The position numbers and the translations under genes are program-made. A stretch of DNA of 52,696 nt, taken from Candidatus Fimimorpha excrementavium (lineage in GTDB: Bacteria; Bacillota; Clostridia; Lachnospirales; Lachnospiraceae). Shown here piece by piece: positions 34,540 through 43,285 of this stretch; within the stretch, counting starts at the first letter, position 1; each line of letters starts with the position of its first letter. Under the pieces are notes generated by a model. It had not been told where the DNA came from and did not search any database. It worked only from the letters and a program-made list of their open reading frames with translations. The DNA lies in contig DVJD01000083.1 of the NCBI GenBank assembly GCA_018710785.1, forward strand, positions 1-52,696, written 5' to 3'.

Positions 34540-35910
34540 TTACCCCAAATACTCCTTATACTGCGCGATCACCTTCTCCATGGCAGCTTTTCCCGGCGCG
34601 CCGATGGTGAGTCTTTTTTCTACGCAGGTTTTCAGGGAAATGGCGTCGTAGATATCGGCCTCAAATACAGGGCTGACTGCCTTAAATTCTTCCAGCGTCA
34701 TATCATCCAGAGCGATGTTTTTTTCAATACAGTGAAGGACCAGCTGTCCCACGATGCCATGGGCATCGCGGAAGGGAACGCCGTGGTTGACCAGGTAGTC
34801 GGCGGCGTCGGTGGCATTGGTGAATCCGTTTTTGGCGCTGGCTTCCATGACGGCTTTGTTGAAGCGCATGGTGGAAATCATTCCCTCAAACAGGGCCAGA
34901 CAGCCTTTTACTGTATCCATGGCATCAAAGGAGAGTTCTTTGTCTTCCTGCATATCTTTGTTATAAGCCAGAGGAAGGCCTTTCATGGTGACCAGGAGAG
35001 ACTGCAGGGCGCCGTATACGCGGCCGACTTTGCCGCGGATCAGTTCGGCGATGTCCGGATTTTTCTTCTGCGGCATGATGCTGCTGCCGGTGCTGTAGGA
35101 ATCGTCCAGTTCCACGAAGCGGTATTCATTGCTGTTCCACAGGATGATTTCCTCGCAGAAACGGCTTAAATGCATCATAATCATGGAAAGGGCGCTTAAA
35201 AATTCGATGAGATAATCCCGGTCTGAGACGGAATCCATGCTGTTTAATGTGGGACCGTCAAAGCCCAGGAGGGAGGCGCTGTATTCTCGGTCCAGAGGAT
35301 AGGTCGTGCCGGCCAGGGCGCCGGCCCCCAGAGGACAGGTATTCATCCGCTTGAGGATATCCGAAAGACGGCTTCTGTCTCTCTTAAACATTTCAAAATA
35401 AGCGCCGATATGATGGGCGAGGGTGACCGGCTGGGCTTTCTGAAGATGGGTGAAACCCGGCATGTAGGTATCCAGATGTTCTTCCATCAGGTGAAGAAGG
35501 GTTGTGAGCAGCTTCTTTAACAGATCGTCGGTCTCCCGGATTTCATCTCTGGTATAGAGCTTCATATCCAAAGCCACCTGGTCATTGCGGCTTCTTCCGG
35601 TGTGGAGTTTTTTGCCCACGTCTCCGATGCGGTCGATCAGAGTGGCTTCCACAAAACTGTGAATATCTTCAGACGTGCTGTCGATGGCCAGTGTGCCGTT
35701 TTCAATATCCTGCTCAATGGAGACAAGACCCGCCGTGATGGCCTCTTTTTCCTTGGCTGTAAGGATTCCCTGCTTCGCCAGCATGGTCACATGGGCGATG
35801 CTGCCGCGGATATCCTGTTTGTAAAATTTCTGGTCAAACGAGATCGAAGCGTTAAAATTGTATACCAGCTGATTGGTTTCTTTTGTAAAACGTCCTCCCC
35901 AAAGTTTCAT
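34540..35910 (-). CDS. argH: Argininosuccinate lyase
   Basis: 456 residues, full length. Splits argininosuccinate into arginine and fumarate, the last step of arginine synthesis. Typical blocks: MKLWGGRFTKETNQLV, DIHSFVEATLIDRIGDVGKKLHTGRSRNDQVA and the fumarase/ASL signature GSSIMPQKKNPD near 280. Its start codon overlaps the yfhO stop (ATGA), so it is translationally coupled to a cell-wall gene rather than to argG, which is not in the window. AAAGGAGG lies about ten bases before the ATG. Downstream is a variable-arm hairpin in the same orientation. Confidence 0.97.
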   Translation of the reverse strand: MKLWGGRFTKETNQLVYNFNASISFDQKFYKQDIRGSIAHVTMLAKQGILTAKEKEAITAGLVSIEQDIENGTLAIDSTSEDIHSFVEATLIDRIGDVGKKLHTGRSRNDQVALDMKLYTRDEIRETDDLLKKLLTTLLHLMEEHLDTYMPGFTHLQKAQPVTLAHHIGAYFEMFKRDRSRLSDILKRMNTCPLGAGALAGTTYPLDREYSASLLGFDGPTLNSMDSVSDRDYLIEFLSALSMIMMHLSRFCEEIILWNSNEYRFVELDDSYSTGSSIMPQKKNPDIAELIRGKVGRVYGALQSLLVTMKGLPLAYNKDMQEDKELSFDAMDTVKGCLALFEGMISTMRFNKAVMEASAKNGFTNATDAADYLVNHGVPFRDAHGIVGQLVLHCIEKNIALDDMTLEEFKAVSPVFEADIYDAISLKTCVEKRLTIGAPGKAAMEKVIAQYKEYLG

Positions 35911-38726
35911 TTTTTCATATCCTCCTTTGTTGTATCTTCACTGATATCATCCAGTGGTGTTTCGTAAAAAAGATCATCATCCTGGGATGGTTTGGAAGGC
36001 ATGGGATCATTGCGGCCTGCGCCGGATGAATCCAGCCTGGAAATCACTTCCAGTTCCTGCCTGAGCCGCTCCTCCTCCGAAGGCGGCGTGCCGGAACCTG
36101 TCCGCCCTGAGCCATTCGTTTCGGAAATGGTGGAAGAAAGAACCGAAATGCTGTCGGTATCTCCTGCGGCTGGCAGCCTGCCCTGCGGGGGCTGACTGTC
36201 ATTATTTTTGATTAAGAGCTTCAGGGCGATGAGAGCCAGGAAGACGATCAGACTGATGCCGCTTAACAGGATGCCCAGCTGCATTCCGGCCGGTGTGTAG
36301 GAAAATTCCAGCGTGTGGCTTCCGGCTGTCAGCGGGATGCTGATGAAAGCGTCGGCAAACACTTCCGGCGTCACTTCCTGCCCGTCCACCTTCAGGGTCC
36401 AGCCTTCCTCATAGGGAATCGTGGTGAGCAGAAGGCCATCATCGGATGCGGTCACGTGGGCGTTGACATGGGTATCGTCAAAGGAATCGATCACCATGGG
36501 CTCAGAAGAAAGCTCTTCGTAGACGGCTCCCAATTGCTCCGCATCCAGTGTATAGACATTGATGCTCATGGCTTTGTCTTTATTGGCATCGTCCACATTG
36601 GTAAAGGTCACGATATCACCCTTCTGACGATAGCCAAGGTTGATCAGATAGCCGCGGTTTAAATTGTCAAAGGTCTGATTCAGCTCACTTCCGCATGTCA
36701 CCTGAACCGTATCGGGGCCAGTGGTGGTTTTAAAGGCGTAGGCGTAGCCGTCCCGCTCAATGGTGTAGGAAATGGTGGTGGCGGCAACCGTCGTATTTTG
36801 GGTGGCCGTCGTCTGGGGATTAAAGGTATACAGACCATATACGTTGGCAGTATACTGGGCAAAGGCCATCTGGTTGTCGATGGGATTGGTGGAATCCGCC
36901 TGCCATGTGGTATTCAGATTGGACGGAACCATGAAGCCCAGAGGGAGCGCATAGTCGTTTTTATAAACATATACACCGTCCTTACTCTCATAAAGAGAAC
37001 TCAATCCGTGATCTTCCTGTTCTGTGGAAGCGATGCTGTAGGAGACGCCGAAGAGCATATGGGTAAACCAGGAATTGCCATTGTATCCATAGGCGTTGGT
37101 GGAAGATTCCAGGCCGACTTTCTTGAAGAAATCCGTCAGATTGGCATTGGCCGTGGAAGAGAAGGTGGAGACGGACGGGTATCCCAGCCAGGCGCCGTCA
37201 TTTTTGGTGCGCTGATTCAGCTTTTCCACACGGTAAAAATCCGACCCTTCCTCTTCCTTTATATCAGAAAGAATGCTGCGGGTGGCCGCGTCATCTTTCA
37301 CGTAGCTGGTCCGGTTCACCGTGGTGACGCTGGTGATGCCGGTGTTGATGGTGGCTTCCACGGTCAGAGCCAGCAGGGCGGCAGCCATCAGTGCTTCTTT
37401 CATGATTTTGCCTCTGCGGTAAGCGTAGGCCAGGCCGCCGTAAATGGCGATGAAGAGAAGGCTTAAATAGAACACATGCCAGTTAAAAAACAGTTCCTTG
37501 GTATCCTCATCGATCAGCTTTTCCGCCAGAAGGATGAAAACCACGGCGATCCATATGCTTCCGATGATCTGCTTGGAGGAGCGCTCCCGCAGCTCCCTGT
37601 ACCCGGCATACCCCATGGAAAGTACCAGAAAAATGTAGATGAATGACTGGCGGGCCGGAAGGGAATTGGGATAATGGAATCCATGCCAGATGAAGTTCAG
37701 AAGGTTCAGGCTGAAACTGAGAAGGAAAAACAGAATCAGCATAAAGTAGCATATTTTTTCCTTAAAGGATATCTTTTTGGCCATGATATAGAGGGGGATG
37801 AACAAGAGAATGCCGACCCCGCAGTAAATATTCGGCCAGTGATCCAGTCCGATATGAACCTCCACATCCACCAGATGGCGGGCAATCATATCAAAGATGG
37901 AAAAATAAGATTCCAGCGTTTTGGGGAAGGTGACATTGCTGGAGGCCGTCATCCGAAGCGCATACACTTCAGGAATCAGAACGGCGCAGGCCAGACCTCC
38001 TGCCAGAAGCGAGTAGAGGCAGAAACAGCCGAAACGCTTCAGGTAATCCACTCCGCGCATGGGCGTCAGAATCATCTGTACGATGAAATAAAGGACGACG
38101 CCGATGCAGACCATGATGGAAATATAATAGTTGGATAAGATGGAGAGCGCCAGGGTGATGCAGTATAAAAAGCATTTATTCTCTTTCACCAGCCGCTCCA
38201 GTCCCCAGATAATCAGCGGAAACAAAAGGATGCAGTCCAGCCACATAATATTCCAGCTGTAAGCGGCCATATAGCCGCTCAGTCCATAGAATATGCCGAA
38301 GAACGCGGCTCCCATATCTTTTTTGCTGTTATGGCGGCACAGATAATACGTCATGGTAAAACTGGAGGCTCCGATTTTAAATACAATCATGTAGGTGATA
38401 AATTCGATGACATAGGCCCGCGGACATAAGACCAGAAGCCAGTTTAAGGGGCTGGCCAGATAGTAGGCATAGAGGGCGGCAAAATTGCTTCCCATGCCGA
38501 TATCCCAGCTGTAGAGAAGGCTTCCGCCTTCACTGAGCTTATCTTTCAGCTCCTGAAAAAACGGCGCATACTGGTGGTAAAGATCCGTGCGCAGAAAACT
38601 CATTTCACCAAACGGAAAGATTCCCCTCTGGATGAAGATGAGGATCATCACAAAGACAGGAATCAGAAATGCGCAGATAAACGGTGCAGCTTCTTTCCAG
38701 TTGATTTTCTTTTTGGCAATACTCAT
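35907..38726 (-). CDS. yfhO: YfhO family membrane glycosyltransferase-like protein
   Basis: 939 residues with about 12-14 membrane helices, mostly in 10-450 plus one near 835. A large extracytoplasmic region lies at about 460-820. A cytosolic tail of about 90 residues is rich in Ser, Pro, Gly, Asp and Glu. The GT-C-like start GIFPFGEMSFLRTDLYHQYAPFF is typical of YfhO. In B. subtilis and Listeria, YfhO-type proteins transfer a sugar from undecaprenyl phosphate to lipoteichoic acid, working with a CsbB/GtrB transferase and a GtcA/GtrA flippase. Both partners are encoded directly upstream here. AAGGAGTATCCT is the ribosome site; the 40-bp gap from gtrA supports one operon. Confidence 0.88.
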   Translation of the reverse strand: MSIAKKKINWKEAAPFICAFLIPVFVMILIFIQRGIFPFGEMSFLRTDLYHQYAPFFQELKDKLSEGGSLLYSWDIGMGSNFAALYAYYLASPLNWLLVLCPRAYVIEFITYMIVFKIGASSFTMTYYLCRHNSKKDMGAAFFGIFYGLSGYMAAYSWNIMWLDCILLFPLIIWGLERLVKENKCFLYCITLALSILSNYYISIMVCIGVVLYFIVQMILTPMRGVDYLKRFGCFCLYSLLAGGLACAVLIPEVYALRMTASSNVTFPKTLESYFSIFDMIARHLVDVEVHIGLDHWPNIYCGVGILLFIPLYIMAKKISFKEKICYFMLILFFLLSFSLNLLNFIWHGFHYPNSLPARQSFIYIFLVLSMGYAGYRELRERSSKQIIGSIWIAVVFILLAEKLIDEDTKELFFNWHVFYLSLLFIAIYGGLAYAYRRGKIMKEALMAAALLALTVEATINTGITSVTTVNRTSYVKDDAATRSILSDIKEEEGSDFYRVEKLNQRTKNDGAWLGYPSVSTFSSTANANLTDFFKKVGLESSTNAYGYNGNSWFTHMLFGVSYSIASTEQEDHGLSSLYESKDGVYVYKNDYALPLGFMVPSNLNTTWQADSTNPIDNQMAFAQYTANVYGLYTFNPQTTATQNTTVAATTISYTIERDGYAYAFKTTTGPDTVQVTCGSELNQTFDNLNRGYLINLGYRQKGDIVTFTNVDDANKDKAMSINVYTLDAEQLGAVYEELSSEPMVIDSFDDTHVNAHVTASDDGLLLTTIPYEEGWTLKVDGQEVTPEVFADAFISIPLTAGSHTLEFSYTPAGMQLGILLSGISLIVFLALIALKLLIKNNDSQPPQGRLPAAGDTDSISVLSSTISETNGSGRTGSGTPPSEEERLRQELEVISRLDSSGAGRNDPMPSKPSQDDDLFYETPLDDISEDTTKEDMKK

Positions 38727-38766
38727 AGGATACTCCTTTTAGTAGGCAATAGCTGTGACAATGCAG

Positions 38767-39246
38767 CTACTTTGATTTTTTGAAGATAAAAAACTTGCTG
38801 GCAAAGTAGTTGGCGATCATGACAAAGACATTGGAGCCGATCTTGGCCAGCGCTTCGTTCCAGAAGAGCAGGTCCACGGTTACCAGAACAAACGCCATAT
38901 CGAATACGAATGACAGGAGACGGCAAACGATGAAGGGGACAAACTCTTTCCATATGGCGGACAGAGACCAATTGTGACTCTGAAACACCAGGACTTTATT
39001 GGAAAAATAGGCAAAAAGCACGGCAAATACCCAGGCCAGTCCATTGGAGAGCGCCACATTTCCTCCCAGTGCGCGCACAATAAAATAGGAAATATAATTG
39101 ACGACAGTTGTAAGCACTCCGCAGAACAGATAGCTGATGACCTCATACGTACAAAACCTGGCAACCAGAGGATACTTCCGGAATGGTTCCAGACGTTTCG
39201 CCCATCGGCGTATCAGCGGGGAGTCTTGAATTCGACGGCTTGCCAT
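38767..39246 (-). CDS. gtrA: GtrA/GtcA family membrane protein, probable lipid-linked sugar flippase
   Basis: 159 residues, four membrane helices. GtrA domain features: FCTYEVISYLFCGVLTTVVNYISYFI near 30-55 and ALSNGLAWVFAVLFAYFSNKVLVF near 75-100; the end FASKFFIFKKSK is typical. The family is thought to turn undecaprenyl-phosphate-linked sugar to the outer face. The start codon overlaps the end of gtrB by one base, with AAGGAGGAATCCTG as ribosome site inside gtrB. It feeds the YfhO step. Confidence 0.9.
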   Translation of the reverse strand: MASRRIQDSPLIRRWAKRLEPFRKYPLVARFCTYEVISYLFCGVLTTVVNYISYFIVRALGGNVALSNGLAWVFAVLFAYFSNKVLVFQSHNWSLSAIWKEFVPFIVCRLLSFVFDMAFVLVTVDLLFWNEALAKIGSNVFVMIANYFASKFFIFKKSK

Positions 39247-40214
39247 CAGGATTCCTCCTTACTGTCAGATTTCGGATTCCGGTCGGAAGCTATGTTTGTC
39301 TGACGAACGATATAGATCGGCCGCTTTTTGGTTTCCACATAAATGCGGGAAATGTATTCGCCGAGAATTCCAAGGGAAAATTCGATGATTCCGCCCAAAA
39401 ACAGAACGGCACAAAGGAGTGTAACATATCCCGGAACATCAATGCCGAAGATTAGTGTCTGGGTTAACGTGATGATAATGTAAATAAATGCCACAATACA
39501 GATGAAAAAGCCCAGGGCAGATACCATGCGCAGCGGCGTGACGGAGAATGACGTAATGCCGTCGATGGCATATTTAAACAGGCCCCAGAAACTCCATTTT
39601 GTGGTGCCCATGGTGCGTTCCACATTTTCATAGGGAATCCATTTGGTATTATAACCGACCCACATGAAAAGACCTTTGGAAAAACGCTGGACCTCCGATA
39701 ACTGGAGTACGGAATCCACCATCTGCCGCGTCATGATGCGGAAATCCACGGCGCCTTTGGCCATTTTGACATCGCTCATCCAATTGCTCAGTTTATAAAA
39801 CTGGCTGGAGAAGAAACTGCGGATTTTGGATTCTCCTTTTCGGTCTGCGCGCATGGCAGCCACACAGTCATAGCCCTCCTCGATTCCCTCCAGCATGGCA
39901 GGAATCATGGAGGGGGGATGCTGAAGGTCGGCATCCATGACAATGACATAATCCGAGGCGGAATGCCTAAGTCCGGCATAGATGGCGGATTCTTTTCCAA
40001 AATTTCTTGAAAAGGAGATATATTTTATCTCGGGATGGTTCTTTGCCAATTCTTTAAATTTTATGAAAGTCCTATCTTTACTTCCGTCGTCGATTAGAAT
40101 ATAATAAAAACGATATCCGTTTATTTGGCTGACAACTTTATCTGTCTCCCTGTAGAAGGTTTCTATGACCTCTTCCTCATTGTAGCAGGGGACGACCAGG
40201 TCTACAGTTTTCAT
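39246..40214 (-). CDS. gtrB: Family 2 glycosyltransferase, GtrB/CsbB type (polyprenyl-phosphate sugar synthase)
   Basis: 322 residues. The N-terminal GT-A domain has VPCYNEEEVIETFY, LIDDGSKD and the metal-binding DADLQHPP near 95-102. An amphipathic segment precedes two C-terminal membrane helices (about 232-258 and 268-292), the DPM1/GtrB layout. It attaches a sugar from a nucleotide donor (GlcNAc or Glc in known relatives) to undecaprenyl phosphate at the inner membrane face. First gene of gtrB-gtrA-yfhO-argH. GGAAAGGAGTTACC precedes the ATG. Confidence 0.92.
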   Translation of the reverse strand: MKTVDLVVPCYNEEEVIETFYRETDKVVSQINGYRFYYILIDDGSKDRTFIKFKELAKNHPEIKYISFSRNFGKESAIYAGLRHSASDYVIVMDADLQHPPSMIPAMLEGIEEGYDCVAAMRADRKGESKIRSFFSSQFYKLSNWMSDVKMAKGAVDFRIMTRQMVDSVLQLSEVQRFSKGLFMWVGYNTKWIPYENVERTMGTTKWSFWGLFKYAIDGITSFSVTPLRMVSALGFFICIVAFIYIIITLTQTLIFGIDVPGYVTLLCAVLFLGGIIEFSLGILGEYISRIYVETKKRPIYIVRQTNIASDRNPKSDSKEES

Positions 40215-40371
40215 GGTAACTCCTTTCCATTGCGGCAGTACACAGTCCGTTCCGGGCAGGACCTGTCCTTTGGAACGCGGTGATCCGGCCGGTGAATTTC
40301 CAGTGCATGCATTTGGTATTGATGGTATGGATTAATTGTATACGGCATGAAACCCAATACTCTTTTATTGT

Positions 40372-40380
40372 AGTATAGCA
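40372..40380 (-). promoter_or_regulatory. Possible extended -10 promoter for the gtrB operon
   Basis: On the minus strand TGC-TATACT (40380-40372) fits an extended -10. No good -35 is seen. The 324-bp gap 40215-40538 separates divergent genes; apart from this and the + box at 40432 I see nothing definite in it. Confidence 0.35.
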
Positions 40381-40410
40381 GTCAAAAAAAGTAAAGGTCT
40401 ATTAAGGCGG

Positions 40411-40437
40411 TTATCACCTGGATTATGTGAATATAAT
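40411..40437 (+). promoter_or_regulatory. Possible promoter of the amidase_2 gene
   Basis: Consensus -10 TATAAT (40432-40437). TTATCA (40411-40416) is a weak -35 at a short 15-bp spacing. About 100 bp before the start codon. Confidence 0.4.
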
Positions 40438-40538
40438 GTGAAAAATCGGGCGGATTTTGAACTGCCCCATTTTTGTGGAACAAAAAAGAAGGACGAATCA
40501 GAACACTAGGAAGGAATCATCGAAAGGGACAAACAGAT

Positions 40539-41501
40539 ATGGATCAGAAGGAACGCATGGAAGCATTCCGGCGCGGGCAGAATGCCGGAGAATATAAAGA
40601 ACATACAGAAGAAGAATGGAAAGCAAGGCGGGCGCTGAGGAGAAAACGCCAGAGACGGAGAAGAATCATTCGGAGAGTGACTACGGCAATCGGCGCAGTC
40701 GCTGTGGTAGCAGCGGCTGCAGTTTTATTTAAGATACTGATATGGGATCAGGGGCAGCAGAATGGAGATTACGTGGTCGTATCAGGAGAAGAAGTGACAG
40801 AATATTTTGAAGGATATGCGTCGGCCCAAGTGCCGACGGAGCCGGTGGAAACAGAATCGGAAACAGCGGCAGCACCGACCACGGAAGCAACTGTCGCCGC
40901 GGTACCTTCCAGCGCACCGGCGGCTGCGGCCCTGTCCGCCCAAGAGAAACTGGATATTGCCTCCACGGTGCAGATTCCATCATGGATCGAACAGAAATTC
41001 CTGGATGTCAACGCCTATTCCCGGGTGGGAGAAAAGCTGACCGACATCAATGATGTTGTAATCCACTGGGTGGCCAATCCGGCTTCCACGGCAGCGGATA
41101 ACTGGGAGTATTTTGACAGCCTGCCCTATCCGCAGGCCAATCCCAACGGTACCAAGGCCAGCTCCCAGTTCATTGTCGGTTTGGAGGGGGAAATCCTTCA
41201 GTGTATGCCGCTCAATGAGATGGCCTATGCGGTAAAGGAAAAGAGAAATCCGGATACCATATCCATCGAGGTATGCCATCCGGACTGGGAAGGAAGATTC
41301 AACGATCAGACGTATCAGTCGGTAGTCAAACTGACTTCCTGGCTGCTTCAGCAGTTCCATCTGGATACTACTCATATTCTGCGCCATTACGACATCACGG
41401 GGAAAGACTGTCCCAAGTATTATGTGGATCATGAGGATGCGTGGGAACAGTTTAAAGCGGATGTGGGAGATTATATGGCAGCCAATCCAAATATCCAGTA
41501 A
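40539..41501 (+). CDS. Membrane-anchored N-acetylmuramoyl-L-alanine amidase (amidase_2 / PGRP fold)
   Basis: 320 residues. A very basic cytosolic start (residues 25-45, Arg/Lys-rich) leads to one membrane helix (about 47-67). A Thr/Ala/Pro/Glu-rich wall-spanning linker (85-135) precedes an amidase_2 domain (about 150-310). Zinc ligands are visible as His in VVIHWVANP, His in ILRHYDITG and the Cys/Asp of GKDCPKYY; this set also occurs in T7 lysozyme-like enzymes. It should cut the MurNAc-L-Ala bond in peptidoglycan. The start at 40539 follows AAAGGGACAAACAGAT; an in-frame TTG at 40473 has no ribosome site. Confidence 0.85.
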   Translation: MDQKERMEAFRRGQNAGEYKEHTEEEWKARRALRRKRQRRRRIIRRVTTAIGAVAVVAAAAVLFKILIWDQGQQNGDYVVVSGEEVTEYFEGYASAQVPTEPVETESETAAAPTTEATVAAVPSSAPAAAALSAQEKLDIASTVQIPSWIEQKFLDVNAYSRVGEKLTDINDVVIHWVANPASTAADNWEYFDSLPYPQANPNGTKASSQFIVGLEGEILQCMPLNEMAYAVKEKRNPDTISIEVCHPDWEGRFNDQTYQSVVKLTSWLLQQFHLDTTHILRHYDITGKDCPKYYVDHEDAWEQFKADVGDYMAANPNIQ

Positions 41502-41560
41502 GGAGAATGGATTGTATCCTATTTAATACAAGAAATCCGGGAAAACCGTGGGACGGCCCC

Positions 41561-41589
41561 TTTACTTTGACCTGGTTTCGCGGTATGAT
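41561..41589 (+). promoter_or_regulatory. Promoter for ackA
   Basis: -35 TTTACT (41561-41566), 17-bp spacer, -10 TATGAT (41584-41589). It sits within an imperfect inverted repeat (GGACGGCCCCTTT near 41551 and CAAAGGGGTACCGTCC ending near 41636), so the leader RNA or the operator may be structured. Confidence 0.6.
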
Positions 41590-41664
41590 AGAACTATAAT
41601 TGTGCCGGGAATCCAAAAGCAAAGGGGTACCGTCCATTATCCAAGTACAGGAGGAGTATATAGA

Positions 41665-42855
41665 ATGAAAGTTTTAGTCATTAATTGCGGTAGTTCATCG
41701 TTAAAGTATCAGTTGATCGACTCTGAAACCGAAGCCGTACTGGCAAAAGGTCTGTGTGAGAGAATCGGCATCGATGGCCGTCTGACCCATAAGCCGACCG
41801 GAAAAGATAAAGTGGAAATTGAGACAGCTATGCCGAATCATACAGCAGCAGTCAGCCTGGTATTAAAGGAACTGACCGATGAGAAGAACGGCGTGATTAA
41901 GTCACTGGATGAAATCGGTGCAGTGGGTCACAGAGTGGTACATGGCGGAGAAAAATTTGCCTCTTCCACCATCTTAAACGATGAAGTTTTGGCTCAGATT
42001 GAGGAGTGCAACGATCTGGCGCCTCTTCACAATCCGGCAAACCTGATCGGTATCAATGCATGTAAGGAACTGATGCCGAACGTACCGATGGTAGGCGTAT
42101 TTGATACAGCATTCCATCAGACCATGCCGAAGGAAGCATATCTGTATGGACTTCCATATGAATATTATGAAAAGTACGGGGTAAGACGTTACGGCTTCCA
42201 CGGAACCAGCCACAGCTTCGTATCCAAGAGAGTGGCTGAAATCCTTGGAAAAGATCCGAAAGATCTGAAAGTCATTGTTTGCCATCTTGGAAATGGTTCT
42301 TCCATCTGCGCAGTAGACGGCGGAAAGTCTGTTGATACATCCATGGGTCTGACTCCTCTGGAAGGTGTGCCGATGGGAACCAGAAGCGGAAGCATTGATC
42401 CTGCCATTATTGAGTTCATCGCAGAAAAGGAAAATTTAAGCCTTCATGAAGTGATGAATGTGCTGAATAAGAAATCCGGCGTGCAGGGAATCTCCGGCAT
42501 CTCCAGTGACTTCAGAGACCTGGAAAAGGGCGCCGAAGAGGGCAATGATCGTGCCATTGCAGCGCAGAAGTGTTTTGCTTATGCAGTGGCAAAATATGTG
42601 GGCGCTTATGCAGCAGCCATGAATGGTGTGGATGTGGTTGCCTTTACAGCCGGCGTGGGCGAAAACGATCCGATCATCCGCGGAATGATTGGCGAGTACC
42701 TGGGATTCCTCGGAATCAAGATCGATCCGGAAAAGAACAAGTGCCGCGGTGAGGAACGTGTCATCTCCACCGATGATTCCACAGCACTGGCCATGGTTGT
42801 ACCGACCAATGAAGAACTGGCAATCGCACGGGAGACAGTGGCGCTGTTGAAATAA
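41665..42855 (+). CDS. ackA: Acetate kinase
   Basis: 396 residues, full length. Converts acetyl phosphate and ADP to acetate and ATP, the main energy-yielding step of acetate fermentation. Signatures are [17 protein letters not shown] at the start, VGHRVVHGG near 90, [13 protein letters not shown] near 175 and [13 protein letters not shown] near 330. The start at 41665 follows ACAGGAGGAGTATATAGA. Neither pta nor the usual yceD-rpmF neighbours are here, so it is a single-gene transcript with its own promoter and terminator. Strong use of favoured codons fits high expression. Confidence 0.97.
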   Translation: MKVLVINCGSSSLKYQLIDSETEAVLAKGLCERIGIDGRLTHKPTGKDKVEIETAMPNHTAAVSLVLKELTDEKNGVIKSLDEIGAVGHRVVHGGEKFASSTILNDEVLAQIEECNDLAPLHNPANLIGINACKELMPNVPMVGVFDTAFHQTMPKEAYLYGLPYEYYEKYGVRRYGFHGTSHSFVSKRVAEILGKDPKDLKVIVCHLGNGSSICAVDGGKSVDTSMGLTPLEGVPMGTRSGSIDPAIIEFIAEKENLSLHEVMNVLNKKSGVQGISGISSDFRDLEKGAEEGNDRAIAAQKCFAYAVAKYVGAYAAAMNGVDVVAFTAGVGENDPIIRGMIGEYLGFLGIKIDPEKNKCRGEERVISTDDSTALAMVVPTNEELAIARETVALLK

Positions 42856-42898
42856 AGGAAGTTTGAGCGGCCGTTTGGATTGTGAAAAATAGAGGAGG

Positions 42899-42938
42899 GA
42901 AAGCACTTTGGGGGAGCTGGGGTGCTTTCTCTTTTTTT
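42899..42938 (+). terminator. Intrinsic terminator of ackA
   Basis: GAAAGCAC (42899-42906) pairs with GTGCTTTC (42922-42929), followed by TC and seven T. The variable-arm hairpin element begins at the next base. Confidence 0.8.
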
Positions 42939-43103
42939 GGATACCCGGACGGCCGCAGGGAAGCCAACCATCTTCCATCGGGACGCTTTCGCTTATAGAA
43001 AACGCAGCGGTACATAAGATTTTTCTGCGCCGTTTCCGGCTGGAAAAATCAAGTACCGGCGTTTTCTAAAACCCTCTGGAAGATGGTTGGCTTCCCTGCG
43101 GCC
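42939..43103 (+). repeat. Variable-arm long hairpin element, copy 3 (best preserved)
   Basis: Leader GGATACCCGGAC (42939-42950). Arms 42951-42977 and 43077-43103 pair perfectly over 27 bp. Core: CGCTTTCGCT, GAAAACG/CGTTTTC, CGGTAC/GTACCG, GATTTTTC/GAAAAATC, and apex GCCG-TTTC-CGGC. It lies immediately after the ackA terminator in the same orientation. The remaining gap to lepA (43104-43197) holds short ATCTTCC repeats and nothing else I can name. Confidence 0.92.
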
Positions 43104-43197
43104 TGTTTATCACAGTCGGAACACTTCATAGTGAACATCCATCTTCCGCTTTTTTGTCTGTTTGGAAGACGATCTTCCGTGTTTTACCGATTGTCTC

Positions 43198-43226
43198 TTG
43201 TCGGATTTTTACAGGTGTGATACAAT
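43198..43226 (+). promoter_or_regulatory. Promoter for lepA-hemW
   Basis: -35 TTGTCG (43198-43203), 17-bp spacer, -10 TACAAT (43221-43226), 60 bp before lepA. Confidence 0.6.
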
Positions 43227-43285
43227 ACCTTCAGTTGCGCAGAGGTTTCTGCCTGATTGTTATTATTGTAGAAATGAGGGAAAGA

